From an uncultured Roseburia sp. (lineage in GTDB: Bacteria; Bacillota; Clostridia; Lachnospirales; Lachnospiraceae), in assembly GCA_934358955.1 (NCBI GenBank), contig CAKRLC010000029.1, positions 1 through 25,260 on the forward strand: a stretch of DNA of 25,260 nt, written 5' to 3'. Positions within the stretch are counted from its first letter, which is position 1. The number at the start of each line of letters is the position of its first letter. Below, piece after piece: positions 1 to 8,011 of this stretch. The position numbers were made by a program, and so were the translations under genes. A model generated the notes under the pieces. The model did no database searches. It saw only the letters and a list, made by a program, of their open reading frames with translations, and had not been told where the DNA came from.

Positions 1-490
1 ATGACAGATATCCGTTCGACCATGAAAGATTTTGAAAAAGCTCAGTCAAAGGTGTATGCCTGCATTATGAAAAAAATCTGGGAACTGATATTTCATGGTA
101 TCGATTGCAGATGGAAATTATTCCATAAATGAAGTATACAGCAAGTTGATGAAACTAAAGGAAAACTATGAAAAGCGGTTTTATCAGTATCTGCCTGCTG
201 GTAGAAAGTTCCTGAAAGAAATATGTGATGTATTAGATGGCGAGGAAGCGGAGTGGGAAAAGGTGGAGAGCTGTGCCACCTGTTTTCAGAAGCAGATCAA
301 TGGAGATATTTATAGCGATGGAATAGGGATCAATACGCTCATGGATATATTCGTTCTGATTTTACGTTGCATGACAGAGGAGGTATCTGGAGAAGATAAA
401 TATGTGATTGTTTTTGACAACATTGAACGTTTTATCGGAAAAAATGAACTGTATAATAAGGATGTAAATCATGTACGACTCCAGTTTTCC
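1..490 (+). pseudogene. degraded P-loop ATPase gene fragment
   Basis: No intact gene is present. Protein-like sequence moves between all three frames: frame 1 to about 58, frame 3 over about 60-125 (…NLGTDISWYRLQMEII), then frame 2 from about 95 to 480. The frame 2 part has charged helical sequence and ends with a hydrophobic strand plus acidic residues, YVIVFDNIERF, resembling a Walker B segment of an AAA or STAND-type ATPase. No Walker A motif is visible; it would lie upstream of the window or is lost. Homology to the next gene begins near 485-495, so this fragment appears to be cut there by a recombination junction. The ATPase assignment rests on the Walker B-like motif alone; that it is a broken gene is better supported. 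Confidence 0.5.
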
Positions 491-1427
491 AGTTGACACA
501 TTAAAGAAACACAATAATAAAGCAGGCATTATGCTTTCTTCTTCTGTCCAGGCAACACTGGCAGGACGTTTTGGTAATAGCGAATACGGAAGAAGCAAAA
601 AGGCCGGAGAAGAATTGTTTTTTGACTATGGAAAAGAGACCGGAGCGCCGGTATATGTATATCGCTTTGTGAATCTGATGGGACACAGCCGTCCGAAATA
701 TAATTCTGCAATCTCAACATTTTGCTGGGCAGTAGCAAATGACGAAGAATTTACAGTGAATGACAGAAGCACAGAATTAGAAGTTTTATATATTGATGAT
801 CTCGTAGAAGGAATGTTTGATCTTCTGGAAGGAAAAGAGCAGCATTGTGAATTTGATGGAGTAGATACAGTATTAGATGAGAATGGCCGTTATTGCTGTG
901 TACCGGTTACACACAAAGCAACATTAGGTGAGATCGTAGATTTATTAGAAGAATTTAAGGCACAGCCGATTTCATTAATGATGCCAAAATGTCCGGACGG
1001 ATCTTTCGCGAAGAAGCTTTTCAGTCTTTATTTAACTTATTTACCGACAGACAAATTTAAGTATGCGATGAAGATGAATTGCGATAATCGTGGATCATTT
1101 ACAGAACTGGTGCATACCGTTGATTGCGGACAGGTAAGCATTAATATCAGCAAGCCGGGGATCACAAAAGGGCAGCACTGGCATAATAGCAAATGGGAGC
1201 AGTTTATTGTAGTTCACGGACATGGAATGATTCAGGAACGCAATATTAATACAGGAGAAACAGTGGAATTTGAAGTTTCTGGAGATAAGATCGAGGCAAT
1301 TTATATGATTCCGGGCTGGACGCATAATATTATTAATTTGTCAGAGAAAGAAGACTTGGTAACTGTAATGACATGTAATGAGATTTTTGATCCGGGACAT
1401 CCGGATACGTTTTTTGAAGAAGTATAA
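471..1427 (+). pseudogene. capF: N-terminally truncated CapF/WbjC-type UDP-sugar reductase (SDR remnant plus cupin)
   Basis: CapF makes UDP-N-acetyl-L-fucosamine precursors for capsule: an N-terminal SDR domain reduces the 4-keto sugar and a C-terminal cupin epimerises it. This 318-residue frame aligns in memory with S. aureus CapF from about its residue 75 onward (LSSSVQAT, then the YGRSK active-site Tyr/Lys), through the linker (KATLGEIVDLL) to the cupin (NISKPGITKGQHWH, with metal-binding His and Glu, then PGWTHNI and FDPGHPDTFFEEV at the C-terminus). The first 75 or so residues, with the GxxGxxG cofactor loop, are missing. They are replaced by about 8 residues (MYDSSFPV) from the ATPase fragment. 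The ATG at 471 has no good ribosome binding site. The cupin could still fold, but reductase activity should be lost. A hairpin at 1433-1456 follows the stop. Confidence 0.8.
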
Positions 1428-1432
1428 TGTGT

Positions 1433-1456
1433 AGGACTTCCTTTTATGGAAGTCCT
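1433..1456 (+). terminator. hairpin T0, first of five related hairpins
   Basis: A 9-bp stem AGGACTTCC/GGAAGTCCT with loop TTTTAT lies 5 bases after the capF stop. There is no long T tract, so termination would be weak. The same hairpin, followed by the words CTGT and AATAAACTACAA (here 1469-1480), recurs after every rpn 3' end in the window. This copy may therefore be the worn tail of a lost rpn gene. Confidence 0.55.
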
Positions 1457-1572
1457 GTATTATGGCTGAATAAACTACAAGTGAAGTTTAAAACCTGATT
1501 CAGAAACGGTATTTCAATTATAATGTATATATGAAGGAGAAATTTTGATATTTATATTTTATCATAATTAGC

Positions 1573-1618
1573 TTGACAATACCATTGGTATATGATAAAT
1601 ATAGTATACCGATGGTAT
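1573..1618 (+). promoter_or_regulatory. duplicated XRE-type operator with promoter (left copy)
   Basis: Two 13-base palindromes, ATACCATTGGTAT (1579-1591) and ATACCGATGGTAT (1606-1618), have centres 27 bases apart. A TTGACA box (1573-1578) abuts the first. The arrangement matches the right copy at 7469-7514, which sits between an XRE repressor gene and its divergent neighbour. No repressor gene remains here, so this site may be controlled in trans by the protein encoded at 7047-7409. It lies about 240 bases upstream of the first rpn gene and is the likely promoter region for it. Confidence 0.65.
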
Positions 1619-1696
1619 ATTTGATAATCCGGACTGAAATCCATCACCTGCCAGGTGTATGGAAATCGCGATTCTGCTTTGCAGGAAATCATGATT

Positions 1697-1829
1697 CCGT
1701 CAAAAGAAGAAATTGGAAAATGAATTGACAGTAAAAAATTTGGCGAAATTTTGATTAGAGTTGATCGACTGCATGCCATTTGAAGGGGCAGATGAATATT
1801 GGAATGACAATATGGAAAATATCAGAAAT
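1697..1829 (+). pseudogene. decayed copy of the 86-residue small protein gene
   Basis: This stretch matches the small gene at 7540-7800 but is broken. The ATG is replaced (CCGTCAAAAG against ATGTCAAAAG), an early TGA appears at about 1721, and a segment matching roughly 7585-7673 is deleted between two ATTT words. That is about 89 bases, so the deletion also shifts the frame. The end of the match (ATGGAAAATATCAG) runs straight into the sequence that precedes the rpn start, skipping the 200 or so bases that separate the two genes in the right copy. The rest of the gap from 1428 holds hairpin T0, the operator, and about 75 bases (1621-1696) with no counterpart that I can see. Confidence 0.7.
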
Positions 1830-1855
1830 TATTTTACTTACGAGGAGGAGCACAA

Positions 1856-2833
1856 ATGGGGTTAGAAAATGTGGTAACAAAGGAATATATGCGGGAGAAC
1901 ACAGTGTTTGCAGATGCATTTAATTATCTGATTTATGATGGGAGAGCGGTTCTTGATCCGGAAAAATTACATGAAATGGATGCAACAGAGCTTGCAGTTT
2001 TGGATCATTTGCAGGATAATGGAAAAAAGAAAGATTTGTCAGGTGTTGAGAAGCAGCGGGATGTTTTGAAGTCGGCAGTGATCAAGGAAGATGGCAAAGC
2101 AGCATATGTCATATTGGGAATTGAAAATCAGACAGATATCCATTATGCAATGCCAGTCCGGAATATGATTTACGATGCGCTTCAATATGGCAGGCAGGTG
2201 ACAGATATCAGTGCGAAGCATCGCGCCAATAAAGGGGATTCCAAGGATGCCAGCAGGGCAGAATATCTTTCCGGATTTTATAAAGAGGATGAGCTCCTGC
2301 CTGTGATCACGATGGTGATCCATTTTGGGGCAGATGAGTGGGATGGACCGCTTTCACTTCATGCTATGATGAAGACGAAGGATGAGACGATTCTAAGTTT
2401 TGTTCAGAATTATCAGATCCATTTGATCGATCCGGCGAAGATGGAGCAGAAGAATTTGGATAAGCTGTCTAGCAGTTTGCGGGAAGTGTTGGGATACATT
2501 AAGTATTCGAAGGACAAAGAACAATTACTGAAATTTATAGATAATAATCCAAGAATGCGAATGGAAGCGGGCGCTGCGAAAGTGATTCAGGCAGTGACCA
2601 ATACGAAGATAGAGATACCAGAGAATGCGGAGGTGGTTGATGTGTGTAAGGCAGTGGAAGATTTGATGGAAGATAGCAGGGAAGAAGGCAGAGAAGAAGG
2701 CCGCAAACAAGGACAGATAGAAACTTTAGTAGGTCTGGTACTGGATGGCAAGTTGGACATTAAGATCGCTGTCGCAAGCTCAGGCATGACAGAGCAGGAA
2801 TTTGAGGCAGAGATGGAGAAAATGAAAAGGTAG
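1856..2833 (+). CDS. Rpn family PD-(D/E)XK nuclease / putative transposase (copy 1)
   Basis: A 325-residue member of the Rpn (recombination-promoting nuclease) / PDDEXK transposase family, which is common in many copies in Lachnospiraceae. The characterised E. coli RpnA is a DNA endonuclease that stimulates RecA-independent recombination; the role here is inferred. The candidate nuclease core lies in residues 15-115, with Asp20, Asp69 (QRDVL) and the acidic-x-Gln motif IENQ (Glu90, Gln92). A helical middle follows, then a charged EEGR-type repeat linker (about residues 274-287), then a short C-terminal helix (MTEQEFEAEMEKMKR). The start is set by GAGGAGGAG at 1842-1850. The protein differs from copy 2 by fewer than 20 substitutions plus a 16-residue shorter linker. 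It is followed by hairpin T1 and the NACHT gene. Confidence 0.85.
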   Translation: MGLENVVTKEYMRENTVFADAFNYLIYDGRAVLDPEKLHEMDATELAVLDHLQDNGKKKDLSGVEKQRDVLKSAVIKEDGKAAYVILGIENQTDIHYAMPVRNMIYDALQYGRQVTDISAKHRANKGDSKDASRAEYLSGFYKEDELLPVITMVIHFGADEWDGPLSLHAMMKTKDETILSFVQNYQIHLIDPAKMEQKNLDKLSSSLREVLGYIKYSKDKEQLLKFIDNNPRMRMEAGAAKVIQAVTNTKIEIPENAEVVDVCKAVEDLMEDSREEGREEGRKQGQIETLVGLVLDGKLDIKIAVASSGMTEQEFEAEMEKMKR

Positions 2834-2839
2834 ATTCAG

Positions 2840-2867
2840 ACAGGGCTTTCTTTTTGGGAAGCCCTGT
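2840..2867 (+). terminator. hairpin T1 after rpn copy 1
   Basis: ACAGGGCTT pairs with AAGCCCTGT across a T-rich loop, 7 bases after the stop. AATAAACTACAA follows at about 2878-2889. There is no terminal T run of terminator length, so partial read-through into the NACHT gene is possible. It is part of the repeated rpn 3' block. Confidence 0.6.
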
Positions 2868-2938
2868 GCTATAACAGAATAAACTACAAACGACAGATAG
2901 AACGCAACTGAAAGAAAAGTAACGTGGGGAGAAAAAAG

Positions 2939-5900
2939 ATGAGATACGATTTTTCAAAGATGGATGCAGATTCTTTTGAACAGATGGTTCGAAGCCTGAA
3001 TGAAGGTATTTTTGGAATAAAATGTAAACAGTATGGACTCGGTGCCGACGGGCAGCGGGAATTTGTATTTGAAGGAGATATCACAGATAAGGCAGGCAAT
3101 CATTACGAAGGCAGGACGATTGGCCAGGTAAAATATAAGTATTTGACGACAAATAAAGATGATTTTAAATGGCTCACCGATGAGATCGATGGTGAGATGG
3201 CAGGATTCCAGAAAAAAGAGAAGAGCTACCGCCCGAAAAATTATCTGTTTTTTACCAATATCGTGCTCACTCCGATGAAGGAAAATGGTCTGAAGGATAA
3301 AATAGATCATTATATCGAAAAATATAAGAATCTGGTTCCAAATATACAGATCATGGGTTATGACGAGATCTGTACAATGTTGGATAATAACCGTGATGTG
3401 GCGACTACTTATGCCAGTCACATGCTGTCCGGGGATATACTTGCAGCCTTAGCAAAGCAACTGCAAAAGGAAGAGGATTATACAGACTGTCTGAAAATAT
3501 ATTTGTCTAGAAAATTCAGCGAAGAAATGTATACAAGAATGGATCAGGCGGGCTCGGTGACAGAAGACCGGATCCGGATCGAGAAGGTATGTATTGACAT
3601 TGATGCATATGAGAAAGAGACGGAGGAGCAGTTTGCATTTGCAGAGAGAATCTTTCGGCTTGGAAACAGTGTGCGTGGTTATAAAAAAGATACAGATGTG
3701 CTTGGAAATCCGTGCATGGAGAGATGCCTGGAAAAATCAGAAAATTTTGTGCTGATAGGAGGACCAGGACAGGGAAAATCAACGATTTGTCAGTTCGTTG
3801 CACAGATTTACCGCGCGTGTTACCTAAGAAGCATCGGATATAAAGAACAGCGTGTAACAGATTTTTGGGAAGAGGTGCAGAGAGAATATGGTTATCCGGT
3901 TGACTGTGCAAGGATTCCATTTAAAATTGTCCTGAAAGATTATGCGGCATGGATGAAACGGCAGGGAGAATACGCAGACACCTCGGTATTAAAATATATG
4001 CAGGAGCAGATACTTTTGCTTACAGGAGAAACATTAAAGATTCCGGTTATCCGAAATATGTTGCGACAACTGGCATGGATTTTTCTGTTTGACGGACTGG
4101 ATGAAGTGCCGGAATCTTCCAACCGGGCGAGTGTATTAAAAAATATCCAGACTTTTCTTACTCTTGAACTGAGCGAGGCAGAATGCGACTGCATGGTTGT
4201 TGCGACAACGAGGGAACAGGGCTATAATAACGATTTTGATGAAGAAAAATACACACATCTGACTGTTGCGGAATTGTCTCAGGAAATGTGTATGCGATAC
4301 ATAGACAGGCTGTTTACGCTGATCGAATCGCAGACAGAACGACGCAATGAGTGCCTTGAGATTGTCCGGGAAGCAATCACAGATGATAGGATCGCGCGGC
4401 TTATGAAGACACCGCTTCAGGCAACAATCATCTCAATCCTGGTAAAAAGCGGAGGAAAACCGCCACATGAACGGTATGCATTGTTCAAGGAATATTATGA
4501 GACTATGGTGCGCCGGGAAAAACAAAAGGGAGTTATAGCGACATTAAATGATCATACCGAGTGGGTAAATGAACTGCACTATCTTGTTGCACAGCGGCTA
4601 CAACGGGAATCTGAATATGAGGATAACCCGTCAGCGGAGATATCTAAACAGGATTTTGCATGCCTTGTCGGAGCTTATGTGGAAGAAAACATAGATGGCG
4701 AGTCTGACGAAGTGGATATGGAAAAAATGACGGACGATTTTATCAGGATTATCACGAATCGTCTGTGCTTTCTGTGTGAAAATAGGGAAGGTGTATATAG
4801 TTTTACAATCCGTACTATGCAGGAATTTTTTGCAGGAACGTATCTGGTGAAAGACTGTTCGGACGACGATGCGATAAAGAATATCGAAGAAATCGCATAT
4901 CACAGCTACTGGAGAAACACCCTGTTATTTGCACTGGGCTATATTGAGCTGGAACGGAAAAGCATGGATGATAAGATCGCAAATCTGTGCGAGCAGATGA
5001 ATGGCAGGGACAATCTATGTCGTGAGGATTATACCTCGGAAAATCTTGTCCTTTTCGGATCTAAGCTTGCGATTGATATTCTTGCAGAAAATCTGTTCCG
5101 CGGAAAGAGACAGAATAAATACGTTAAGATCGCAGCACAATTAATAGAAACAGAAAATGCGCTGTCTGAAGCCTACAGATCGGTAAGTGGAACGGAAGCA
5201 CTTAAGCTTGTAAAATATTTGGATGAATATTACACCGGGGAAGGTTATCTGGAAAAACAGATGACAATCAATGCCGTATTGCTGGAAAAAACACAGGATA
5301 AAGTGGCAGAATATCTGAAAAAGCATCTGGATCTGTTGCCGGAAAAAAAGCGGATGCACTGGATCGAGATGATTCTGGAAAGCAAAATAGCAGATGCGCT
5401 GACTTACAAAAAAGAGTTGGAAAGCGATCTGATTGAATATATAAAGGATGGAAAAATGGATCATTTTCTGTCTTATGCATTATTGACGGAAATAGTGAAG
5501 CAGAACCCATGCAGGGAAGTATATGCTTTTGCGGTGATGCAGGGATTATACGGCAGTTATAATGGGCGTATGAGTGCGAATATTTTAAAAATGTGCATGG
5601 AAAAACAGTTTGAACAGAGAGAACTGATCGCAGTGATCCGTTCCATGAATCCATATAAAAGGGATGCAGAAGAGCTGCAGGTGCGGATAACGGAGAACTT
5701 TTCCTATCGTATGAACAAAACGTTTCCGGAAGAAAAAGAACTTTTGAAAAAAGCAATCCGGGAATTTAAGCTGCTTGATGCGGAGTATGCGGTACGGTAT
5801 GCAGAATTTCTTGTGGAGCCTGTTTATGAAAATTATTTTGCAGCCAGGGAATGCCAAAAAAGCCAGCCGGAGTATATCCGGACGGAGTGTGAGAAAATCT

Positions 5901-6862
5901 GGGGCTTGCTATGGAAACCACTGCCGGAAAGTGAAGAACAGTTTGAGGATGTGATGCGGAAACATCAGGAGGCAGAGCAACAGATCAGGCAGAACGAACC
6001 AGCAGAATTTTTAAAACAGGAAATGCAGATGGGACTCTCCTATTCGGCATGCTGTTTCCCGATGGTATATGATGAATTACTGGAAAAAGGACCGATACCG
6101 GTGTCGAAGATGGAATGTCTTGGAACGAATTTCTTCAAGTCATATCTGTTTGCAGCCTATGTGCAGTTAAACAGTACAGGAGAATATAGTGGATTTGGGG
6201 AAGAGACCATACAGAATTATCTTCTTACTGTGAAAGAAATGAAACGAAGAAATATAGATTACATGTATAAACCGGAAATGTTAATGATACTCTGGTTATC
6301 TCAGGCAAAAGAAGAAGCTTTTGAGACGGTTTTGGATTTTAAAGAGGAAGAAGTGATCCAATACTGGAATGGAATCCAGAAACATGATTCGGTTTTTCCG
6401 TGGCTGACGGAAGAAATTAGAGAAAAAATCGTGGCAATCATCGTAGAGCATGTACTGAAACATGAAGAGGAAGATCATTATTATATGCTGATCCCGTTTG
6501 TCCTGACAAAAGGCTGCCGGTTGAAAAACAGTATTTCCAAGGTGCAGCTGGAACGTCTGAGAGAAAGAAAGTGGGAACTGGAACAAAATCAGCTCACAGA
6601 GCTGTTATTAGAAATCTGCCTGTCGGATTCAGATGAATGGAGAGAAAAGACAGAAGAACTGTTTGCAGTCATTAAAACGGTAAAGCAGAAAGGTATGGCG
6701 TATGACGCCTGCTTTCGCATGATCTGGTGTGCTGCACTTGAACGGAAGGAAACATTATTCGTGCAACTCTATCTGCAATTACAGTCGGAAAAATTTGATG
6801 GTGCAGAACGGATCCGAAAGAAAATATTAAAGGAGCTTGAGCAAATAAAGCAGTTTAGATAG
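2939..6862 (+). CDS. STAND ATPase: Mrr-like nuclease domain plus NACHT domain (predicted anti-phage protein)
   Basis: A 1307-residue protein. The GGGGAG at 2925-2930 favours the ATG at 2939 over a GTG at 2924. Residues 1-150 resemble an Mrr-type restriction endonuclease-like domain: GLGADGQ (Asp37) followed by IGQVKYK (Gln63-x-Lys65), then YLFFTN. A NACHT ATPase follows with Walker A GGPGQGKST (274-282) and Walker B FLFDGLDEVPE (Asp385, Asp388, Glu389). The remaining 900 or so residues are Leu/Glu-rich and helical, typical of a sensor region, with no repeat that I recognise. This order (nuclease effector, STAND switch, helical sensor) matches bacterial NACHT and Avs defence proteins, which sense a phage product, oligomerise and activate the effector. 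The trigger is unknown. An rpn gene lies just upstream and an rpn 3' remnant begins 39 bases after the stop. Confidence 0.8.
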   Translation: MRYDFSKMDADSFEQMVRSLNEGIFGIKCKQYGLGADGQREFVFEGDITDKAGNHYEGRTIGQVKYKYLTTNKDDFKWLTDEIDGEMAGFQKKEKSYRPKNYLFFTNIVLTPMKENGLKDKIDHYIEKYKNLVPNIQIMGYDEICTMLDNNRDVATTYASHMLSGDILAALAKQLQKEEDYTDCLKIYLSRKFSEEMYTRMDQAGSVTEDRIRIEKVCIDIDAYEKETEEQFAFAERIFRLGNSVRGYKKDTDVLGNPCMERCLEKSENFVLIGGPGQGKSTICQFVAQIYRACYLRSIGYKEQRVTDFWEEVQREYGYPVDCARIPFKIVLKDYAAWMKRQGEYADTSVLKYMQEQILLLTGETLKIPVIRNMLRQLAWIFLFDGLDEVPESSNRASVLKNIQTFLTLELSEAECDCMVVATTREQGYNNDFDEEKYTHLTVAELSQEMCMRYIDRLFTLIESQTERRNECLEIVREAITDDRIARLMKTPLQATIISILVKSGGKPPHERYALFKEYYETMVRREKQKGVIATLNDHTEWVNELHYLVAQRLQRESEYEDNPSAEISKQDFACLVGAYVEENIDGESDEVDMEKMTDDFIRIITNRLCFLCENREGVYSFTIRTMQEFFAGTYLVKDCSDDDAIKNIEEIAYHSYWRNTLLFALGYIELERKSMDDKIANLCEQMNGRDNLCREDYTSENLVLFGSKLAIDILAENLFRGKRQNKYVKIAAQLIETENALSEAYRSVSGTEALKLVKYLDEYYTGEGYLEKQMTINAVLLEKTQDKVAEYLKKHLDLLPEKKRMHWIEMILESKIADALTYKKELESDLIEYIKDGKMDHFLSYALLTEIVKQNPCREVYAFAVMQGLYGSYNGRMSANILKMCMEKQFEQRELIAVIRSMNPYKRDAEELQVRITENFSYRMNKTFPEEKELLKKAIREFKLLDAEYAVRYAEFLVEPVYENYFAARECQKSQPEYIRTECEKIWGLLWKPLPESEEQFEDVMRKHQEAEQQIRQNEPAEFLKQEMQMGLSYSACCFPMVYDELLEKGPIPVSKMECLGTNFFKSYLFAAYVQLNSTGEYSGFGEETIQNYLLTVKEMKRRNIDYMYKPEMLMILWLSQAKEEAFETVLDFKEEEVIQYWNGIQKHDSVFPWLTEEIREKIVAIIVEHVLKHEEEDHYYMLIPFVLTKGCRLKNSISKVQLERLRERKWELEQNQLTELLLEICLSDSDEWREKTEELFAVIKTVKQKGMAYDACFRMIWCAALERKETLFVQLYLQLQSEKFDGAERIRKKILKELEQIKQFR

Positions 6863-6901
6863 TATTTGAGAGAACTTTTTGGTACCTTGATTGGTAATGA
6901 G

Positions 6902-6973
6902 ATTGCTGCCGTAAGCGCAGGCATGACAGTAGTGCAGGAATTTGAGGCAGAGATGGAGAAAATGAAAAGATAG
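6902..6973 (+). pseudogene. rpn 3'-end remnant (scar 1)
   Basis: An open run of 23 codons plus stop encodes IAAVSAGMTVVQEFEAEMEK and then MKR, clearly the C-terminus of the Rpn proteins. No start codon or upstream rpn sequence is present; matching begins at about 6900. It has VVQ where both complete copies have EQ, and three extra bases there. The following hairpin and AATAAACTATAA show that the repeat runs beyond the stop. Confidence 0.85.
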
Positions 6974-6982
6974 ATTTTAGGT

Positions 6983-7009
6983 ACAGGGCTTCTTTATTAG
7001 AAGCCCTGT
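6983..7009. terminator. hairpin T2, between NACHT gene and XRE gene
   Basis: A perfect 11-bp stem ACAGGGCTTCT/AGAAGCCCTGT with a 5-base loop. It belongs to the rpn 3' block but also lies between two convergent genes (NACHT, plus; XRE, minus), so it could slow transcription from both sides. No T tract is present on either side. Confidence 0.55.
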
Positions 7010-7046
7010 GTTAGCATGTAATAAACTATAAATGAAATCTGCCAAT

Positions 7047-7409
7047 CTATTTATGACTATCAGGAGTAATGCCTGATAATGCCTTTGCATAAGTGGTAAG
7101 ACGTGCTAATTGTTCAGCATTTAAGTTTTGGCATGTTTCAATGAGAAAAAATAGCGAAGGGGATTCGCCTTGATCAACGATTAATCTATGTGGAGCTGAA
7201 TCTGTAGACTTTCCAATAAGATAATCTGTAGATGTTGAAAAAACTTCTGCCATTTTAGCAATAATCTGTATAGAAGGATTGCGGGAACCGGCTTCGTACC
7301 GTAAATAGGAAGGTTGGGAAATCTGTATTCTTTTAGCGGCTTCTTGTTTGGTTATTCCGAGTTTGAGTCGGCATTCTTTTAATCGGTCTTTATCTAAGAT
7401 ATCCATCAT
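7047..7409 (-). CDS. XRE family HTH transcriptional repressor
   Basis: A 120-residue protein with an N-terminal Cro/CI-type helix-turn-helix at about residues 8-65 (LGITKQEAAKRIQISQPSYL, then RYEAGSRNPS and a DYLIG end typical of HTH_3 domains). The C-terminal 50 residues are helical, possibly for dimerisation. GGAG lies before the ATG on the minus strand. A minus-strand promoter TTGTCA (7475-7470), 17-base spacer, TATAAA (7452-7447) overlaps the operator, so self-repression is likely. It faces the small gene at 7540 across the operator. Its target probably includes the matching operator at 1579-1618. Confidence 0.85.
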   Translation of the reverse strand: MMDILDKDRLKECRLKLGITKQEAAKRIQISQPSYLRYEAGSRNPSIQIIAKMAEVFSTSTDYLIGKSTDSAPHRLIVDQGESPSLFFLIETCQNLNAEQLARLTTYAKALSGITPDSHK

Positions 7410-7468
7410 TTTTACTGTTTCTCCTACTATTATTGAAATTTTGATATTTATATTTTAACATAATCTGC

Positions 7469-7514
7469 TTGACAATGCCATTGGTATATGATAAATATAA
7501 TATACCAATGGTAT
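7469..7514 (+). promoter_or_regulatory. double-palindrome operator and divergent promoters (right copy)
   Basis: Two 13-base palindromic sites, ATGCCATTGGTAT (7475-7487) and ATACCAATGGTAT (7502-7514), have centres 27 bases apart, between the XRE gene and the divergent small gene. The first overlaps both the TTGACA on the plus strand (7469-7474) and the TTGTCA box of the XRE promoter on the minus strand. The plus-strand -10 is unclear: TATAAT at 7496-7501 is perfect but 21 bases from TTGACA. XRE binding to both sites would block both promoters. Confidence 0.7.
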
Positions 7515-7539
7515 ATAAAAAAAGGGGGGGAGAAAGATT

Positions 7540-7800
7540 ATGTCAAAAGCAGAAATTGGAAAATTGATTGACAGTAAAAAATTTAGCAAGACAATGCATT
7601 GTTATGGAGATGATAAGCTTGAAAATATTATAAAGGAAATATATTTTGATGGTATGCGGACCGGGTATGATTTGGCAAAATTTAGATTGGAGTTGATCGA
7701 CAGCATGCCATTTAGAGGAGCAGATCAATATTGGAATGACAATATGGAAAATATCAGAAGTATTCTGGATTTGTGTAAACAGTACGAAGAGAGTGAATAA
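7540..7800 (+). CDS. 86-residue hypothetical protein paired with XRE regulator
   Basis: I do not recognise the family. The protein is small, acidic and soluble, with no membrane segment or signal peptide. It contains MRTGYDLAKFRLELIDSMPF and a Trp/Asp/Asn-rich stretch (DQYWNDNMENI). A G-rich ribosome binding site (GGGGGGGAGAAAG) lies 4-15 bases before the ATG. It is divergent from the XRE gene, shares its operator, and lies upstream of rpn copy 2. A broken copy occupies the same position upstream of rpn copy 1, so the XRE-small protein-rpn order looks like a unit. It might be a partner in a toxin-antitoxin-like pair, but nothing in the sequence proves this. Confidence 0.7.
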   Translation: MSKAEIGKLIDSKKFSKTMHCYGDDKLENIIKEIYFDGMRTGYDLAKFRLELIDSMPFRGADQYWNDNMENIRSILDLCKQYEESE

Positions 7801-7801
7801 A

Positions 7802-7888
7802 ATGTGTGAAATATGTGAAGTTATAAATAGTGCGGGTGAATCGAAGCCTCTTGTTTGGAATATGCTATTTTGTAAAATATACAAATAA
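7802..7888 (+). CDS. possible 28-residue peptide
   Basis: A short frame starts one base after the stop of the 86-residue gene and encodes MCEICEVINSAGESKPLVWN plus 8 residues, with a CxxC pair at the start. Tight spacing suggests translational coupling. It is short enough to be chance, and it is absent from the left copy. The remaining DNA to 8011 contains no other gene that I can support. Confidence 0.25.
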   Translation: MCEICEVINSAGESKPLVWNMLFCKIYK

Positions 7889-8011
7889 AAAACACAGACA
7901 AGATAAAGCTATGCAGCTTTAATTATTATAAAGAAAATTCAGACTGGAAATGATGGTGACATTTGATATAGCATCGGTCAGAAATTATTTTACTTACGAG
8001 GAGGAGCATAA

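Noticed and set aside
2954..3421. Open frame of 155 residues on the minus strand opposite the nuclease domain
   Set aside because: Shadow of the plus-strand gene, which has a nuclease motif in this stretch; composition is that of a reversed coding frame.
5268..5756. Open frame of 162 residues on the minus strand inside the NACHT gene
   Set aside because: It lies antisense to a clear gene, is rich in Phe, Ser, His and Cys as expected from reversed Glu/Lys codons, and has no ribosome binding site or recognisable motif.
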